64,000 bases of DNA from Labia minor (lineage: Eukaryota; Arthropoda; Insecta; Dermaptera; Spongiphoridae): assembly GCA_963082975.1 (NCBI GenBank), contig OY720344.1, positions 6,063,580 through 6,127,579 on the forward strand. Reading direction: 5' to 3'. The translations under genes were made by a program, and so were the position numbers. The number at the start of each line of letters is the position of its first letter. Within the stretch, counting starts at the first letter, position 1. This document shows positions 12,860-25,651 of this stretch, in pieces. The notes beneath the pieces were generated by a model, which worked only from the letters and a program-made list of their open reading frames with translations, did no database searches and was not told the origin of the DNA.

Positions 12860-13280
12860 GATGTAGCTTAAATGATTGGTATTCGAGGTGGTGTGTACTT
12901 GTGTGTGTGTCAAGCGCATTCCACTTTCTGAATGGGCCCGGGGTCCATTGTGTCCAACTGGCGCCTGGGGGAGGGAGAAAGGAGGAGGAGGTGTGTGTGT
13001 GTGTGTGCATGCACCCTCCTTGCCTACCCTCATCCCACTATCCATGGATCGGCTTATAAGGACAGGAACATTGTCCCACACCTTGTCCATCCGCAAAAAG
13101 ACACCTCCTTTCAACCGAAACCAATTCTTTATAGCCAATGCGCGTTCTCTCGATACATTTTCTACAAATATTTTCTTCCCTTTTGAATTCAATATCAATT
13201 CAACCTGTCTGTCTGTCTGTCTGTCTGTCTGGCGTGCTCGATGCCTGTCTTTTTATATCCATTCCGAAATGGACTAAGAT
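12860..13280. other. GC-richer island with (CTGT)n, no gene recognised
   Basis: Balanced composition with GT-rich patches and a (CTGT)6 run at 13205-13230. Overlapping frames of 130-140 codons exist on both strands, but they are low-complexity and match no family I know. Confidence 0.3.
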
Positions 13281-13634
13281 AAAAATCTTTATAAGGTAGA
13301 ATGGGGGGGTTGGCGGAGGTGGGAGGATCAACTATTATTTTCTCAGAATTCCTGATCCCAACTTCAATTGACTTTCACAGTTCTTATCTTGTATGACGTT
13401 CATGAAAAAAATATATATATATATATATACTCTAACGATTTTATCTCTTTTTATTATATTTATTATAATAAATATACAAATACCTAAGTAAATTTATAAA
13501 TCTATCTCTATATCTACAAATTATATTATTATTATTATTATGATTTTAAAATATTTTTCGAATTTTTTACATATTTAAATATATGCACTTACACTTTGCC
13601 CCCCTGTACCCCCTAATAATACGTAATATTAAAT

Positions 13635-14012
13635 TATTAAAGCTTTAATGGCTCTTTTTATTTATAAGGGAATTTTGTAAATAAAACCAAATATTGATAT
13701 TTTTTATTGTAAATTTATTCAAAACAATACAATTCCTCTAAAGTGACCGTAAAAATAAAGATAAATGTTTGATAGTTTTGCACATGATTAAAAATTGATT
13801 GAATCGCTAAAAGTACCGGAATTAATTTTTTAACACTTCAAATCTCACGCGCCAACACGTGACGTGGTGCCATCAATAAAGAACCAAACATGCGCTGATT
13901 TAATAAATCTTTTTTATTAATTTTAATTTATAATTAATTAAATTTAATTTAAATATAAAATTTGTTAATTAATCCAATTCAAATTTGCGAGATAGTCGAG
14001 TGGAGACATTCC
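13635..14012 (+). repeat. family A repeat, 3' half
   Basis: From tcctctaaagtgaccgtaaaaataaag through the cgccaacacgtgacgtggtgccatc block to gcgagatagtcgagtggagacattccag. The preceding 100 bases (13640-13735) match, reversed, the insert in the family A copy at 26000-26120. Confidence 0.7.
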
Positions 14013-14079
14013 AGGTTTTTTAAAATTGGGCAAATTTTTTAAATTTGTTTTAAAACCAAAATGATCAAATTTTGAGTCT

Positions 14080-14215
14080 ATAACGTCACAATTGCCGGAC
14101 AGACAGATAAACAGACCTGAAAAATTCTAGTCACATTTGAATATTAGAAAACACGAACATATGCAAAAAAATTTAAATTCTGAGCAATTTGCAGACACAA
14201 ACTTTGAGAAAACCA
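14080..14215 (+). repeat. family G repeat fragment
   Basis: ttgagtctataacgtcac...ggacagacagataaacagacctgaaaaattcta...gagcaatttgcagaca is shared, with divergence, with 48160-48310. Family unknown. Confidence 0.4.
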
Positions 14216-15564
14216 TTTAATTAATATAATTTGTGATTTAAAATCAAATGGAGTTAATTAATCAAGTCAATAGTTTTAAATAAAACTGTTGAATAAAATG
14301 TAATTAGAAATTTAAAAAAAATTAATTCAAAATGATATGATTAACAAATTGAAACTAAATAACCTTTTTAATAGGATTATCACTTGAAAACCTTATATAT
14401 ATATTAGCCAAATTAATTTAATTTTTCTTTTAAATAAAAATAAACATATCAAATATTTTTTGAAATTTAAATAATTAATTAAAAATATTTATATTGATAT
14501 ACCATACATAGCCATCTTGAAACATTGTATTGTTTTGATTTAAATATCCTTTCATTGATGTTTTAGACATTTGTAATTAATTACATTAATTTAGAAATAA
14601 AAAACAATGAAAAATGAATTTTCTCATTAATCATGAGACTCTTCACTATAAAATCTCTCTAATATACGTATATGAATCTTCTGGATTCTGGACCACCATC
14701 AAGATTTTCTTAAAAAAAAAAATTTAAACAGTTATATTATTTAATTGATATATTGTAGGGTGATTGTTCTTATCTTTTCTTAGATTTTTTTTGTTTTTAA
14801 AATAAATTCTTCATTTAGCAAGTAAATAGCTTCTGTCTATGTCTTGTGTGTAAATAAGAAAGAGAGGGGATGGCGAAGAAAATAACTTTCTTTCTTGAAT
14901 GTTTTTTTTTTTTGTTTGAAAATCACAACCCACGTGTGCTTCCTCTCTTTACGTAGGATCCCGTTCTCTCTTTCTTTTCACATCTTCACTTGGTTTATAT
15001 GCGTTTTGTTTTATTTTTATTTTTATTTTTATTTTCCTTTCTTTCTGATTGTATGTAATAAAAATTATATAAAGAATAGAAAATTGATATTAAATGATGG
15101 ACAGAGATGAGGTATGAATCATGAGAGGTGTTCTTGCTCATTCATTCATTCTTCCATTCATTCATTCATTTGAGTAGTTTAACTCACTGTTATTCATTTT
15201 TTATTTCCCTTTGCCATCTTCACCTCTTCCCTTTCACACACTCGAACGCACACACATCTTACCGCACGCACCTTTACCCAGTAAATTGTCAACCACCCCA
15301 TTCATTCATTGATTTTTAACGTTGTTCATAAAATATAGCACGTCTCTTTGTAAACAACATGTGTGCAAAAGTTTCAAGAGAAGCGTTCATTCTCTCTCTC
15401 TCTCTTTCACACACACACACACACACATACGTTTACCCAAATTCACAAACATTTCGTTTTATTTACTACCTGACCCTTAAAATTAACAACAGAGACATTT
15501 TGTCTGTTCAATGTGCATTCTTTTTGTTTAGATTAAAAAAAAAAATAAATAAAAAATCAAGGCA

Positions 15565-16079
15565 ATTGTTCAGATTAATTGTTATGTCATGGATTTGAAT
15601 GAAACTTTGCCAGTGGATTCCTTTTTTAATTCCAAATGAATTTTTCTTATGTAATATTTCGCGGTCCCCTCTAGTTTACAAGATAAAAATTATAAAAGTT
15701 TGACAGATTAGCTGGTTATGAACGTCGAAATGTGCAGCCATTAAGTAATGTTTTATTGACCAATTCACTAATTATTTACTTATTTACTAATTTTCGGTTT
15801 TTTCGGTTCGGTTTGAATATAGGAAAATTATGTAATAATTATTTTTTTAATTTTTCTATATCCAAACCGAACTGAAAAAAACCCCAGAAAATTAGTGGAT
15901 CTCTCTGCTGGCCAAATTAATAAAACATGGTAGCAAAATCGAATATCAATAGATTTATATGAAAATTTTATCGCGTAAACTAGAAGAGACCCGGAAAAAT
16001 TGCATAATGAAAGTTTCTTTGGAATTAACAAAGAATTCACTGGTAAAGTTTTATCCAAACTCATGACATGGCATCTAAT
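15565..16079. mobile_element. foldback element (family C), left part, split by the hAT insertion
   Basis: Two long inverted arms meet at an AT-rich centre near 15840. The outer right arm is interrupted after atgacatggcatctaat and continues at 21576-21593 (catctaatctgaacaat), pairing with 15565-15582. Same family as 24640-25170. No coding capacity. Confidence 0.75.
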
Positions 16080-17079
16080 CAGGGCCGACGGAAATGGGCG
16101 TGCGGAGCATGCGGGCGCCTCTTCTAAGGGGGCGTCATCACGAGATTCGGATATAATTTATACTATAATTTTATTAAAATATAGAATACTTAATCTTATA
16201 ATAAATAATCTAACTTAACTATGAATACGGAGACATAAAATACATATTTTGTTTGTAATGTGAAATCAGTAGATACCACACATAATTTTAATTTATCATC
16301 TTGGTAATTATTTCTACGGTTTGTCGGGTTTTGAAAACCCTGGTTTAAAACCCGGTCCTCGACTCGAAATTTCAAACCCGAAACCCGACTTTAAAAATCC
16401 GGGTTTCGAGCTTAAAATTTTCTTATTTATCTATTGATATATCTATATATCTATATATCTATATATATAAAAGGCAATGTCTGTCTGTGTCTCGCCTAAA
16501 CTCAAAAACTACCCGTCCGATTGCGATGAAACTTTCAGGGATTGTTGTGGGCATCCCAGGGAAGGTTTTAGTGTAGTTAAATCCAAAATTAATTTATCCA
16601 AAATTAATTTAATTAGTAATATTTTGGTAAAAGTCTATTCATGGTTACCATGGTTACATTGGTTATTTATAAGTAGGTATATACATAAAATTACAATACA
16701 ATATTTATATATATATAATATATTATGTGTTTGAATTTTCATTTTAAATTCAATAATTTTACAATTTTAATTCTAATTAATAAATGATTCTAACTAAATA
16801 GTAAAATCTTTAAAATGTAAAAATGATTAAATTATATATTGAATATTTAAAAAAGAAAATAAAAATTTAATGAAAATAATCACGATATTCAATTTTTTTT
16901 TTTAATTCATAATAAAATAAAAAAAACAATTGAATATTTAATAGGGCCTCCTCCTATCCCCATAAATTAGCCCTTCCAAGCCTCTCCTTACGGAATTTGG
17001 AAAAAGTAATGAAAAAGAAAGTTCGCCTTAAAAAAAAATATTAAAAAAATAAGGCGTTTAGTCTGTACGCCTTTTTGAA

Positions 17080-17640
17080 TCAGTTGAGAATGCCTTTGAA
17101 TTTTTGGATTTCGAAATGAAACCGCCACATTCGGGGCAACCTGAAATAAAACCTGCCTACCTAAGAAGATGCATGGTCTCCACTATTAGGAGTGGATCGC
17201 CCATGCTAATCGAATTTATCCTACGCTCAAAAGGTATCCAACAATTTGTTCCTATTCAGGCTATTCCCATTTCGGAACTGTGCTGAATTACCTTCCCGAA
17301 TGCTCGTTCATTCGATCCATTTCAAATACATTCTCAGCAATACAAAAAGGCACAATTCAGACATGGCATGCAATTAATCCAACCCTTCTCTTATAATATT
17401 GGCATGGCACTTGCTTTATCCACCCACAATTTTCTATTTAATAATTCTAAACTAATCTATGAATTAGTAGGATGAGAACCAGCATCCTTCGATGGAAGTA
17501 GGAAGCAACCTCCTGGAAATCTCTAACAACAAAATAAAAGTATATTCCAATGATTAGCCCCCCTCCCCCCCCAAGGTAACGCAATTCTAATTACCTTTCT
17601 CTCTTCTGCTTCCTTTATCAATGATCCTCATTCTTGAGAG
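17080..17640. other. GC-normal stretch inside the Helitron, origin unknown
   Basis: Non-repetitive, moderately balanced sequence with a 60-codon plus-strand frame (17104-17286) of no recognised family. It may be captured host sequence. Confidence 0.25.
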
Positions 17641-19769
17641 ATGTAATCTGAAATCCCTTAATCTCACTAAGTTCTAGAATATATTTCCCTATAATTTTCT
17701 AATTAATATTATTAAAATAAAGAAAATCAATCAATCATAAATCAAATATAATTAATGTTATATATGTTAAATTTTACTTGAAATATTTTATTTAGAAATT
17801 GAAATTAATAAAATTTATTCCTATTTGAATTTATGCCATGCTAAATAAATAAAAAACGATGATTACTTACATTTGGTGAGCTGTATGACGGTCATATCAT
17901 CATCATCAGAGATGGAGAAGATAATCAAGAATTGGAATCAACATCCAGTAGAAAGAACGAAGATTGAATCATGAAATGGAAGAAAAAAATAACATATTAG
18001 ATGATAAAATTTTAAAATAGATAATTATAAATTGAATAAAAATCAAATTAATAATAAATACTGACCTCGAAGTTAATAAAATTGGATATAACTCGCAGAT
18101 TAAACTCGAAGACTTGTATTGATATTCCATCTCACTCGACTGGATAAAAAAGAAATTAAATAAGATTAGTTATGTCATTTAAGAAAAAGAAAAATATAAT
18201 AGATATAAAAATAAAATAAATAACATTAGAATGATTGATGTAAGTTTTAAAAAAATATTATTTTATTTTTTCAGTAATATTACATTAAAATTCTAAAATT
18301 CTAGAATTATCCAAGAGCCACTCCATTTTATGAATTCATAAGTGTTTGAGTGGATTTTAATAGAAATACTTACAAGTTATTATACTCAATTAACAGACAT
18401 TTAAAAAATTCCCACAAAACACCATAAAACTAAAAATCTCTTCTTTCTTAAATATTAAAAAGATTATGGGATGCCACAGTGGAAATAAATTAAATTTATC
18501 TTATTAATTTCATGAAGATATTCTTCTGTGTAATTGACATATATAATAGAAATACCCTTAATTTACTTTTCAAAAGTGTTATATTATAATAATAATTAAT
18601 TGACAAAATAATATTCATTTTTCATTTGGATATTTCTATTCTAATTTAGTAAATTGCTTTTATTTATTTATTTTAAGAATTTTTATGAGAATTGTTTTTT
18701 TTAATGATGTTATTAAGTATGAATAGGGATATAAATGCCCTTTAAAGTAGTATTGTATTATATATTTTTTTTTTTGGATAATGTTATTCTAATCACCTGT
18801 GTCAATCAATGATAAAGGCTTATTTATACTATTTTCCACCACTTTATTTTTATATGATATTAATTTTATTATTATATTGATTACAAATTGAATATCATTT
18901 TATATTGAAACATTGAAAGCAATGTTGTTCTTTAATATATTCACATAAAATTTAAATTTTGCAATGATATTTCAAATGTTAAAATAAATAAATCGATTTA
19001 AATATCTATAATAGAATTAAAATGTTTTATTTCCAAATTAAAAAAAAAAAATATTTTAATTATTCGAAGCATTTTCATCGAACAAAGTCTGTGATAAAGC
19101 CGCTGGAATAAATTGAGATTAAATAAAACTGATTTGGGAAATTTTTCATTCAATTTATCCAAAATTTGTTGTTTTTTTAATAGAAACTCCAATAAAATAA
19201 TAATACGAGAATCGTAGAACAAAATTATTATTAAAGAGGATGAGATGTTGGTAAGTGAAAATATTAACTTGATTAAAATGGAATGGTAATTTACCAACTG
19301 ATTGATTGATTGATGTTGCAGTGTTATATTCATGGATTCAACACGAAGAAATTGATTTCCACACGGAAGACCGATGTATTAATGAGATTAGAAATAATAA
19401 ATAAAATATTTTAAATTTATTTTTTATATTAATTTTAAAAATAAATAGCGAAAGATTTAATAATTATTACAAATTTTTTAAAGAAAATTTAAAAATAATT
19501 CTAACATTTTAAAGATGATTTTAATGTAAATAAATATTTAATAAATATATTTAAAGAAAATTATATCTTATAATTGATTTTAAATCTTTTCAAAGAATTT
19601 GATTAAAAATTTATAATTATATATATATATATATATATATAATTAATTTTTCAATGAAAAATATTGAAATATAGTTTGTTTTTTTTGAAAGTTTACTAAT
19701 AAAATCTTGGTTTTAATTAATAAAATAAATAAATCTTCAATTAATTCTTGATTAGTGAATGATTCAAGG

Positions 19770-19925
19770 GATGATTTCGTTGAATAGGACGGCGAGCGTC
19801 TTGCACTGCAAGGGGATTGAGAACTGAATGCCTTCGAGGCAGCAGCGCATCGGCCGGCAGGCATGCAGGTGGGGTCAGGCGGAGGAGACAGGAGAGGGGC
19901 GGGCGGGGTCGAGCGGAGGTGAACA
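19770..19925. other. GC-rich patch inside the Helitron, possible captured host fragment
   Basis: About 150 bases of strongly GC-rich sequence (ggcgagcg, catcggccggcagg, gggcgggcggggtcgagcgg) in otherwise very AT-rich DNA. Minus frames are open for about 60 codons without similarity I recognise. Confidence 0.3.
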
Positions 19926-20313
19926 TTTTATAGAAAGCTTTTCTTGCAATTTATTATAAATAAATATTATATTAATTAAAGAAAAACATCAATATTATTT
20001 TTTTTTATAATTAATGGTGTTTTTATATAGATTTTAAATCGAACCCTTAGAAACAATATTTAAATTTAATTCTTTTAAGATTTTAATGAAAAATTTATAA
20101 AATTTATAAATATAATTAATATATCAGTAAAAGTTATATAAATTGTAATTTTTAATAAAATATTTTTTTTTAAGTTCATTATGGATATTTATTATTATAT
20201 TTTTTAAAAAACATGGAGGGGGAGGGGGAGATAGAAATTGTTCAATTTTAAATAATCAATTGATTAACGAGTGTGATATATCATAAATTTAATGAAAATA
20301 CCTATAATAACAA

Positions 20314-20992
20314 ATAAGTTGACCTGTGGCCAGGTCCGAATCGACCGACGGTTTGAAGTAAATTAATTTCCAGCTACAGAAACAATTTCAAATAATTTAA
20401 ATGTATCTATTAATGCAATAAAAACAGATATGGATATAACATAAATATTTTTAATTTTATTTTATTTATAATATATAAATATATATATATATGTTAGACC
20501 AGGCTGTGACGTCATGAATGGCTGTATGACGTCATATAATTTTAAATTAAGAAAAAAACTAATAAAGATGATTTTTCCCGAGGATAAAACCAATACAAAG
20601 TGCATGATTCGTGGTGATATCTAAAAAATCTCCTCATGTGAAATTTGGTGTGAAAATTACTCTTCCCTTCCTATCGTCGATCGCTAATACTTCCGCTTCC
20701 GGTTTCCGGATTTGCACCAAAAGTTGATCAATTCATCATACTGATGCATTAAATATATATACCAAATTTCATCAAAATCCGTTGAGCCGTTCAGGCTGTA
20801 CACATCTATACGGACGGACGGACAGACATCATGCTAAAAATACTTTTTACCGACCGACGATAGTAAGGGAGGTATTGTTTCTGTTAAGAAAATGCTTGAT
20901 TCGTGGAGATATGTAAAAATCTCCACATGTGAAATTTGGGGTGAAAACAATACCTCCCTTACTATCGTCGGTCGGTAAAAAATAAAAATAAA
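20314..20992 (-). mobile_element. family B repeat (HINE-like), full copy with 5' duplication
   Basis: Minus-oriented. 5' end ACCGACCGACGATAG (from about 20987), a GTCC-type microsatellite (20811-20827), two TGACGTCA sites (20507, 20527), 3' repeat cgtcggtcga (20340-20350), then a stem-loop GACCTG-(4)-CAGGTC at 20321-20336. A second, inverted copy of the 5' end lies at 20846-20880, forming a 30-bp-arm hairpin with the outer one. Confidence 0.75.
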
Positions 20993-21276
20993 AATGTAAT
21001 AATAAAAAATAAAATTTCAATTATATTCATTTAATAAATTATTATTATTATTATTTTCACGTATTAAACGGTATATTATTATTTGTAATAATTCCAATAA
21101 AAATAAATAAAAATAAAAACCAAAAAAAAGTGCAATTAAAACTAAAATTTCAATTATATTCATTTAATACATTATTATTATTATTATTATTAAGTGTTCA
21201 GTTATCACATACGTATATATGTATACAGACAAACATGGAAAAGCGAAGCTCTGCCGGGTCTGCTAGTATACGATAA

Positions 21277-21456
21277 AAAGTATCTTTTATCATTGATAAA
21301 TTGAAATTGATTAAAACTTACTTAAGAACAAATATGTCACAAGATTGGCTAAATAGTTTGCCGTTAATTAACATTGAGAATGATGTATGTGCAGAATTAG
21401 ATGTCAAAACCATTATATCCAATTTTTTGTGTACTAAATCCAGATTTATTAAATAG
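21277..21456 (+). pseudogene. hAT transposase C-terminal remnant
   Basis: Open frame ending at TAG 21454-21456 with LKLIKTYLRTNMSQDWLNSL (21301-21360), then LINIENDVCAELD, which is the C-terminal dimerisation region seen in hAT transposases related to zinc-finger MYM/TTF types. A stop just upstream and the nested Helitron remove the rest, including the catalytic residues. It sits at the correct end of the 16080-21575 element in the correct orientation. Confidence 0.8.
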
Positions 21457-21639
21457 TAATTAAAAAATTTAATCTAATTTTATATATATAATTATAATTT
21501 TAATGATAAGAAACTGTTAAAAACGTTTTAAGATAATAGGGGGCGCTAGGAAATTACATGCGGGCGCCGGCCCTGCATCTAATCTGAACAATCATCGTAT
21601 AAATTATTTTAATCTTTTTAATTTTGTTATATAAGTTTA

Positions 21640-22213
21640 TTTAGATATATTAAATTAATAAGAGTGTAGTGATGGATATATGTATTACATTAAAAGAATG
21701 GCTGTTCGTTTGATTCGGTATTTTAAATACATGATATTTATTATTATCGGGTTTGGCTGATAATATTAATACCTGATTCACCGAATCGTTATTCAAATAA
21801 TAACATACAAACAGAAAAATAGGCGTGTTGATATAAAATATATACCTGGGACACCGAACTATCGCTCGACCCTTTAACCAATTTATACAATTTATTTTTA
21901 TATACTTTAAAAATTTAAAAAATTTTTATTATTTATTATAATTGTTAAATGGGATTTCTAAAAATGACCCAATAAAAATTTGTTTTCTAAAATGTTTCAA
22001 ATTAATTAAAATAAATTGATTTTCATTTCAATACCTGGGACACCGAGCTCTCGCTCGACCCTTTAACAAATGTATATAATAATAAATTGTATAAATTTTG
22101 TATATATTTAGATATATTAAATTAATATGAGTGTAGTGATGGATTTATGTATTACATTAAAGAATGGCTGTTCGTTTGATTCGGTATTTTAAATACATGA
22201 TATTTATTCAAAT
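21640..22213 (+). repeat. 110-bp direct repeat flanking family F modules
   Basis: agatatattaaattaata(a/t)gagtgtagtgatgga...ggctgttcgtttgattcggtattttaaatacatgatattta occurs at about 21642-21743 and 22108-22207, nearly identical. Between them are two copies of acctgggacaccga(a/g)ct(a/c)tcgctcgaccctttaac (21844-21878, 22032-22066). Another lies at 40618-40652. Confidence 0.65.
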
Positions 22214-23094
22214 TTAGAAATTTACTTTTAGAAATTTAAATATGTACCTACCAATATTTATAATCACAATTAGAGGGCTATTCCCGGGAATTCCCGGGAA
22301 AATCGTTCAATTTTTATTTCACGTTTTCCGAAAAAAACGAAACATTTCCCGGGAAAACAAAACAAATTATTTTTCATGCTGATTATGATGCCGATACCGA
22401 AATCTTTATTTATTAATTGAAATAATCGTAATAAATATAAAATACAAGTGTACATACATCCATTTGAATTTTGTTATAATTTTTTTTTTCCTTTTCTTTC
22501 TTTCTCTCAAGAAATATTTATTCAATCATTCTGTATGTTATTTCAGTCCACCTTTTTGGGTGGTGACAAAAAAAATAGCAAAAACATCCAAAAAGCAAAA
22601 AAAAGCAAAACATATTTACATATTTACATAATAATGAACACTATAAATGTCTTTAATTGAGAGCACACATAATCACAGACTCAGAGTTTTAGTTTTCCAT
22701 CATTTTAGATATATACAGTAAAGAAAAACCAAAATAAGAAAAACAAAATACAAAAAATGCCCAAAAAAAAAATAATCAAAAATAATGCTAAAAAACACCA
22801 CAAAGAAAGAAAAAAAAATAAAAGGAAATACTAATCATTACTCCTCTAATATGATCTGTTTTAGGCGACATTTCCATTGATGCCTCTCTCGTTTCTAAAA
22901 TGTTATTTTCTAAACAAGTAAAAGAAAATAATTATGTTTATGTTATATTTTGATGATTATATATTATATCTTCTGGATTTTTTTTTAATTTTGAATTAAA
23001 TTTTTATTTTATATTTTGGCAAAAACAACATTTATTTAACTTTTTCGTAAAACTTTTACAATTTCCACCTCAAATTTAGTATTTTTTATAATTT

Positions 23095-23574
23095 CACGGG
23101 ACACCAAATTTAACATGTGGAGTTTTTTACATATCTCCACGAATCATGCATTTTATTAACAGAAAAAGTATTTTTAGCATGATGTATGTCCGTCCGTCCG
23201 TGTGTGTCCGTATAGATGTGTACAGCCTGAACGGCTCAACGGATTTTGATGAAATTTTGTATATATACCTAAAGCATCAGTATGATGAATTGATAAACTT
23301 TTGGTGCAAATCCGGAAACCGGAAGTGGTAGTATTAGCGATCGACGATAGGAAGGGAAGGGTAATTTTCACACCAAATGTCACCTGAGGAGATTTTTTAT
23401 ATATCACCACAAATCATGCACTTTGTATTGGTTTTATCCTCGGGAAAAATCATCTTTATTAGTTTTTTTCTTAATTTAAAATTATATGACGTCATCCAGC
23501 CATTCATGACGTCACAGCCTGGTCTTACATATATATTATAAATAAAATTTCGGACCTGGCCACAGGTCAACTTA
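23095..23574 (+). mobile_element. family B repeat (HINE-like), plus-oriented copy
   Basis: Has the (GTCC)n microsatellite (23190-23201), cggctcaacggattttgatgaaat, two TGACGTCA sites (23487, 23507) and the 3' stem-loop GACCTG-gcca-CAGGTC (23553-23568) followed by aacttat. The inner 3' terminal repeat and the 5' terminus are lost. Confidence 0.72.
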
Positions 23575-23814
23575 TTTTGGAAGTTTTTTGTTTTAATTTT
23601 AGAGAAAGGATATGATTTATTTCATTATGAAAATAGTAGTTAATAGTACTTTAATTCTATTAATAGGTATAGTATTATGCATATATTATAGTTATATAAA
23701 AATTGGCGTTTTTATGTGATGAATAAATTTCAAGTGTTGGATGACTATTTTCTTTGAATGCTGAAAGTGACATTCATGTTTTCCTATTCAATTTGTCACG
23801 AATTCATAAATGAT

Positions 23815-24020
23815 TGATCATAGAAGTGAAGTGAAGTGAGGTGGAATGAAAAGGGCACCGGTAGCGAATGGAACGGGCGGCTTAGCAACCAAGGACAACC
23901 AACCCAGCCAGCCAATCAACCTGGTTGCCTTGCTTATCTACTAAACATCTCACCAAAGAGCGTCATCGGATAATTCCAGTAGAAATTTACCAATCCATCA
24001 TAAGAAAAATTGATGAAGAT
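23815..24020. other. GC-normal island, no gene recognised
   Basis: Non-repetitive sequence between AT-rich stretches (ggcaccggtagcgaatggaa...). No similarity recognised. Confidence 0.2.
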
Positions 24021-24639
24021 TTCACAAATCGCATGCTGCTTTGTTTCAAACACCCCACATCTTTGATTTATTCATTTATTCATTCATTCATATTTAATTA
24101 AGTAGAATTACTATGGCATTAGTGATCCATGTGGAATTCATACAAACACACACACACACACACATAAATATATTCTCTCTCTTTTATGATAGTTAGAATG
24201 GAATTCCATTTGATTGATTATGGGAAGAATTTAAAGGATTCTAGTGTTGTTGTTGTTGTAGAATCACTTCAAAATATTCTAATAGTTGATGACCAATCTT
24301 TTTGTTTTCTATTCTCAAACAACCAACATTCTATACAAATATAAATTTAACAAAACACACAAACAACATTAATTTATAAACTCAAAATTGATGTGAGTGG
24401 GAATTTGTATTTTATTAAATTTAATACTAAACGATTATATTTTAAAAGTTTAGAATAACTACTATGGTAAACTACTTAGATAGATACATACATTATCTTT
24501 TGCAGGTAGTATTGTCATCAATTCAAACATTAGACAAATTAATAAAAAAAACAAGTATGTTAAAAATATATAATTTGATAACGTATATGTACTAATGTAA
24601 TGATTTTTGTTAAATTTAATAAAAATAGTTTGGGTACAT

Positions 24640-25170
24640 AATTGTTTACAAAACGGGAAGTTTCAGGGATTTGGATCAAACTTTGCCAGTGGATTTCATT
24701 TTTAATTGCAAAGAAACTTTCCTTATTTCTCGGTCTGTTCTAGTTTACGAGGTAAGGATTATTAAAATTTGCATATAAATCTATTGATATTCTAATTAGC
24801 TACCATGTTTTATTCATTTTTCCAGCAAAGGGCTCAACTAATTTCCTCTGTGTTTTTTTTCAGTTCGGATTGCATATAGGAAAATTATTTGATTAATTAA
24901 TTTTTTAATTTTTCTATATTCAATCCAACACGAACTGAAAATACTGAATAAGTGAATAATTAGTGAATTAGTCAATAAAACATTACTTAATGGCTGTACA
25001 TTTCGACATTCATAAACAGCTGATCTGTCAAACTTAAAAAAAATTTTATCTCGTAAACCAAAAGAGCCCGAGAACTATTATTGATTAAGGAAAGTTCTTT
25101 GAGATTAAAAAAGGAATCCACTGGCAAAGTTTCATCCAAATCCCTGAAACTTCCCGTTTTGTAAACAATT
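24640..25170. mobile_element. foldback element (family C), intact copy
   Basis: A 531-bp palindrome-like element: aattgtttacaaaacgggaagtttcagggatttggat at 24640 is repeated inverted at the right end (25134-25170), and the complementarity continues with mismatches to the centre near 24900. No frame, no target duplication recognised. Related copies are at 15565-16079/21576 and 28670-28985. Confidence 0.85.
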
Positions 25171-25651
25171 ATCATAGTTTGTTCAAAATATATTTAATTT
25201 TACATATTTATTATATATAATACCGGTCCTTCATCGTATACATTATCTTGTCATTATTGCTAAACATTTTTTGTTTGCTTCAGTTCATCATCAAGTTCTT
25301 GTTTTTGATCGATGGTGACCACGAGCGGCAAACACATTTCACACTGCTTTTGCAAGTCCAATTATTCGTCTCACTTAGTAAAATTCCATTAAATTCACTT
25401 TGAAATCATTCAAAATTATTTTGTGGACTTGTTTATTGATGTTTTCGTCCGGAACATAGTCTGAATAATGATTATCAAGCCAAACCTTTATTTTCTTCTA
25501 TTGATGTTAAATTAATGATTGATTAATTGATCTAAAACACAAAATCTGGATCATGATTGAGCAATAAATATAAAAGTTGTAATTTGATCTAAACTATACC
25601 ATAAATATCTTATAGTTAACAATAATATAATAATATCCTGTGAATTTAGAA

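Larger units (their letters stand above)
16458..21267 (+). mobile_element. probable Helitron nested in the hAT element
   Basis: The 5' end TCTATATATATAAAAGGCAA at 16458, preceded by A, is followed by cgtccgattgcgatgaaactttc, typical of arthropod Helitrons. The 3' end GCGAAGCTCTGCCGGGTCTG then CTAGT closes at 21267. The base after CTAGT is A rather than the usual T. That both ends belong to one element is inferred from orientation and from their position inside the hAT. No helicase frame was found, so it is non-autonomous. Confidence 0.55.
16080..21575 (+). mobile_element. hAT transposon insertion, 5.5 kb, with nested elements
   Basis: Ends CAGGGCCGACG (16080) and CGCCGGCCCTG (21575) form an inverted repeat with one mismatch, flanked by perfect 8-bp duplications catctaat (16072-16079 and 21576-21583). 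The foldback element around it rejoins when the insert and one duplication are removed. The 3' part keeps a transposase C-terminus (21277-21456). Most of the interior (16458-21267) appears to be a later Helitron insertion. Confidence 0.85.

Noticed and set aside
12770-13277. Overlapping frames of 130-142 codons on both strands
   Set aside because: Low-complexity, GT/CA microsatellite-driven, no family similarity; open on both strands, as expected from repeat composition.
20811-20830. Tandem GGAC units as a CRISPR or satellite array
   Set aside because: They are the internal microsatellite of a dispersed HINE-like element; no spacers.
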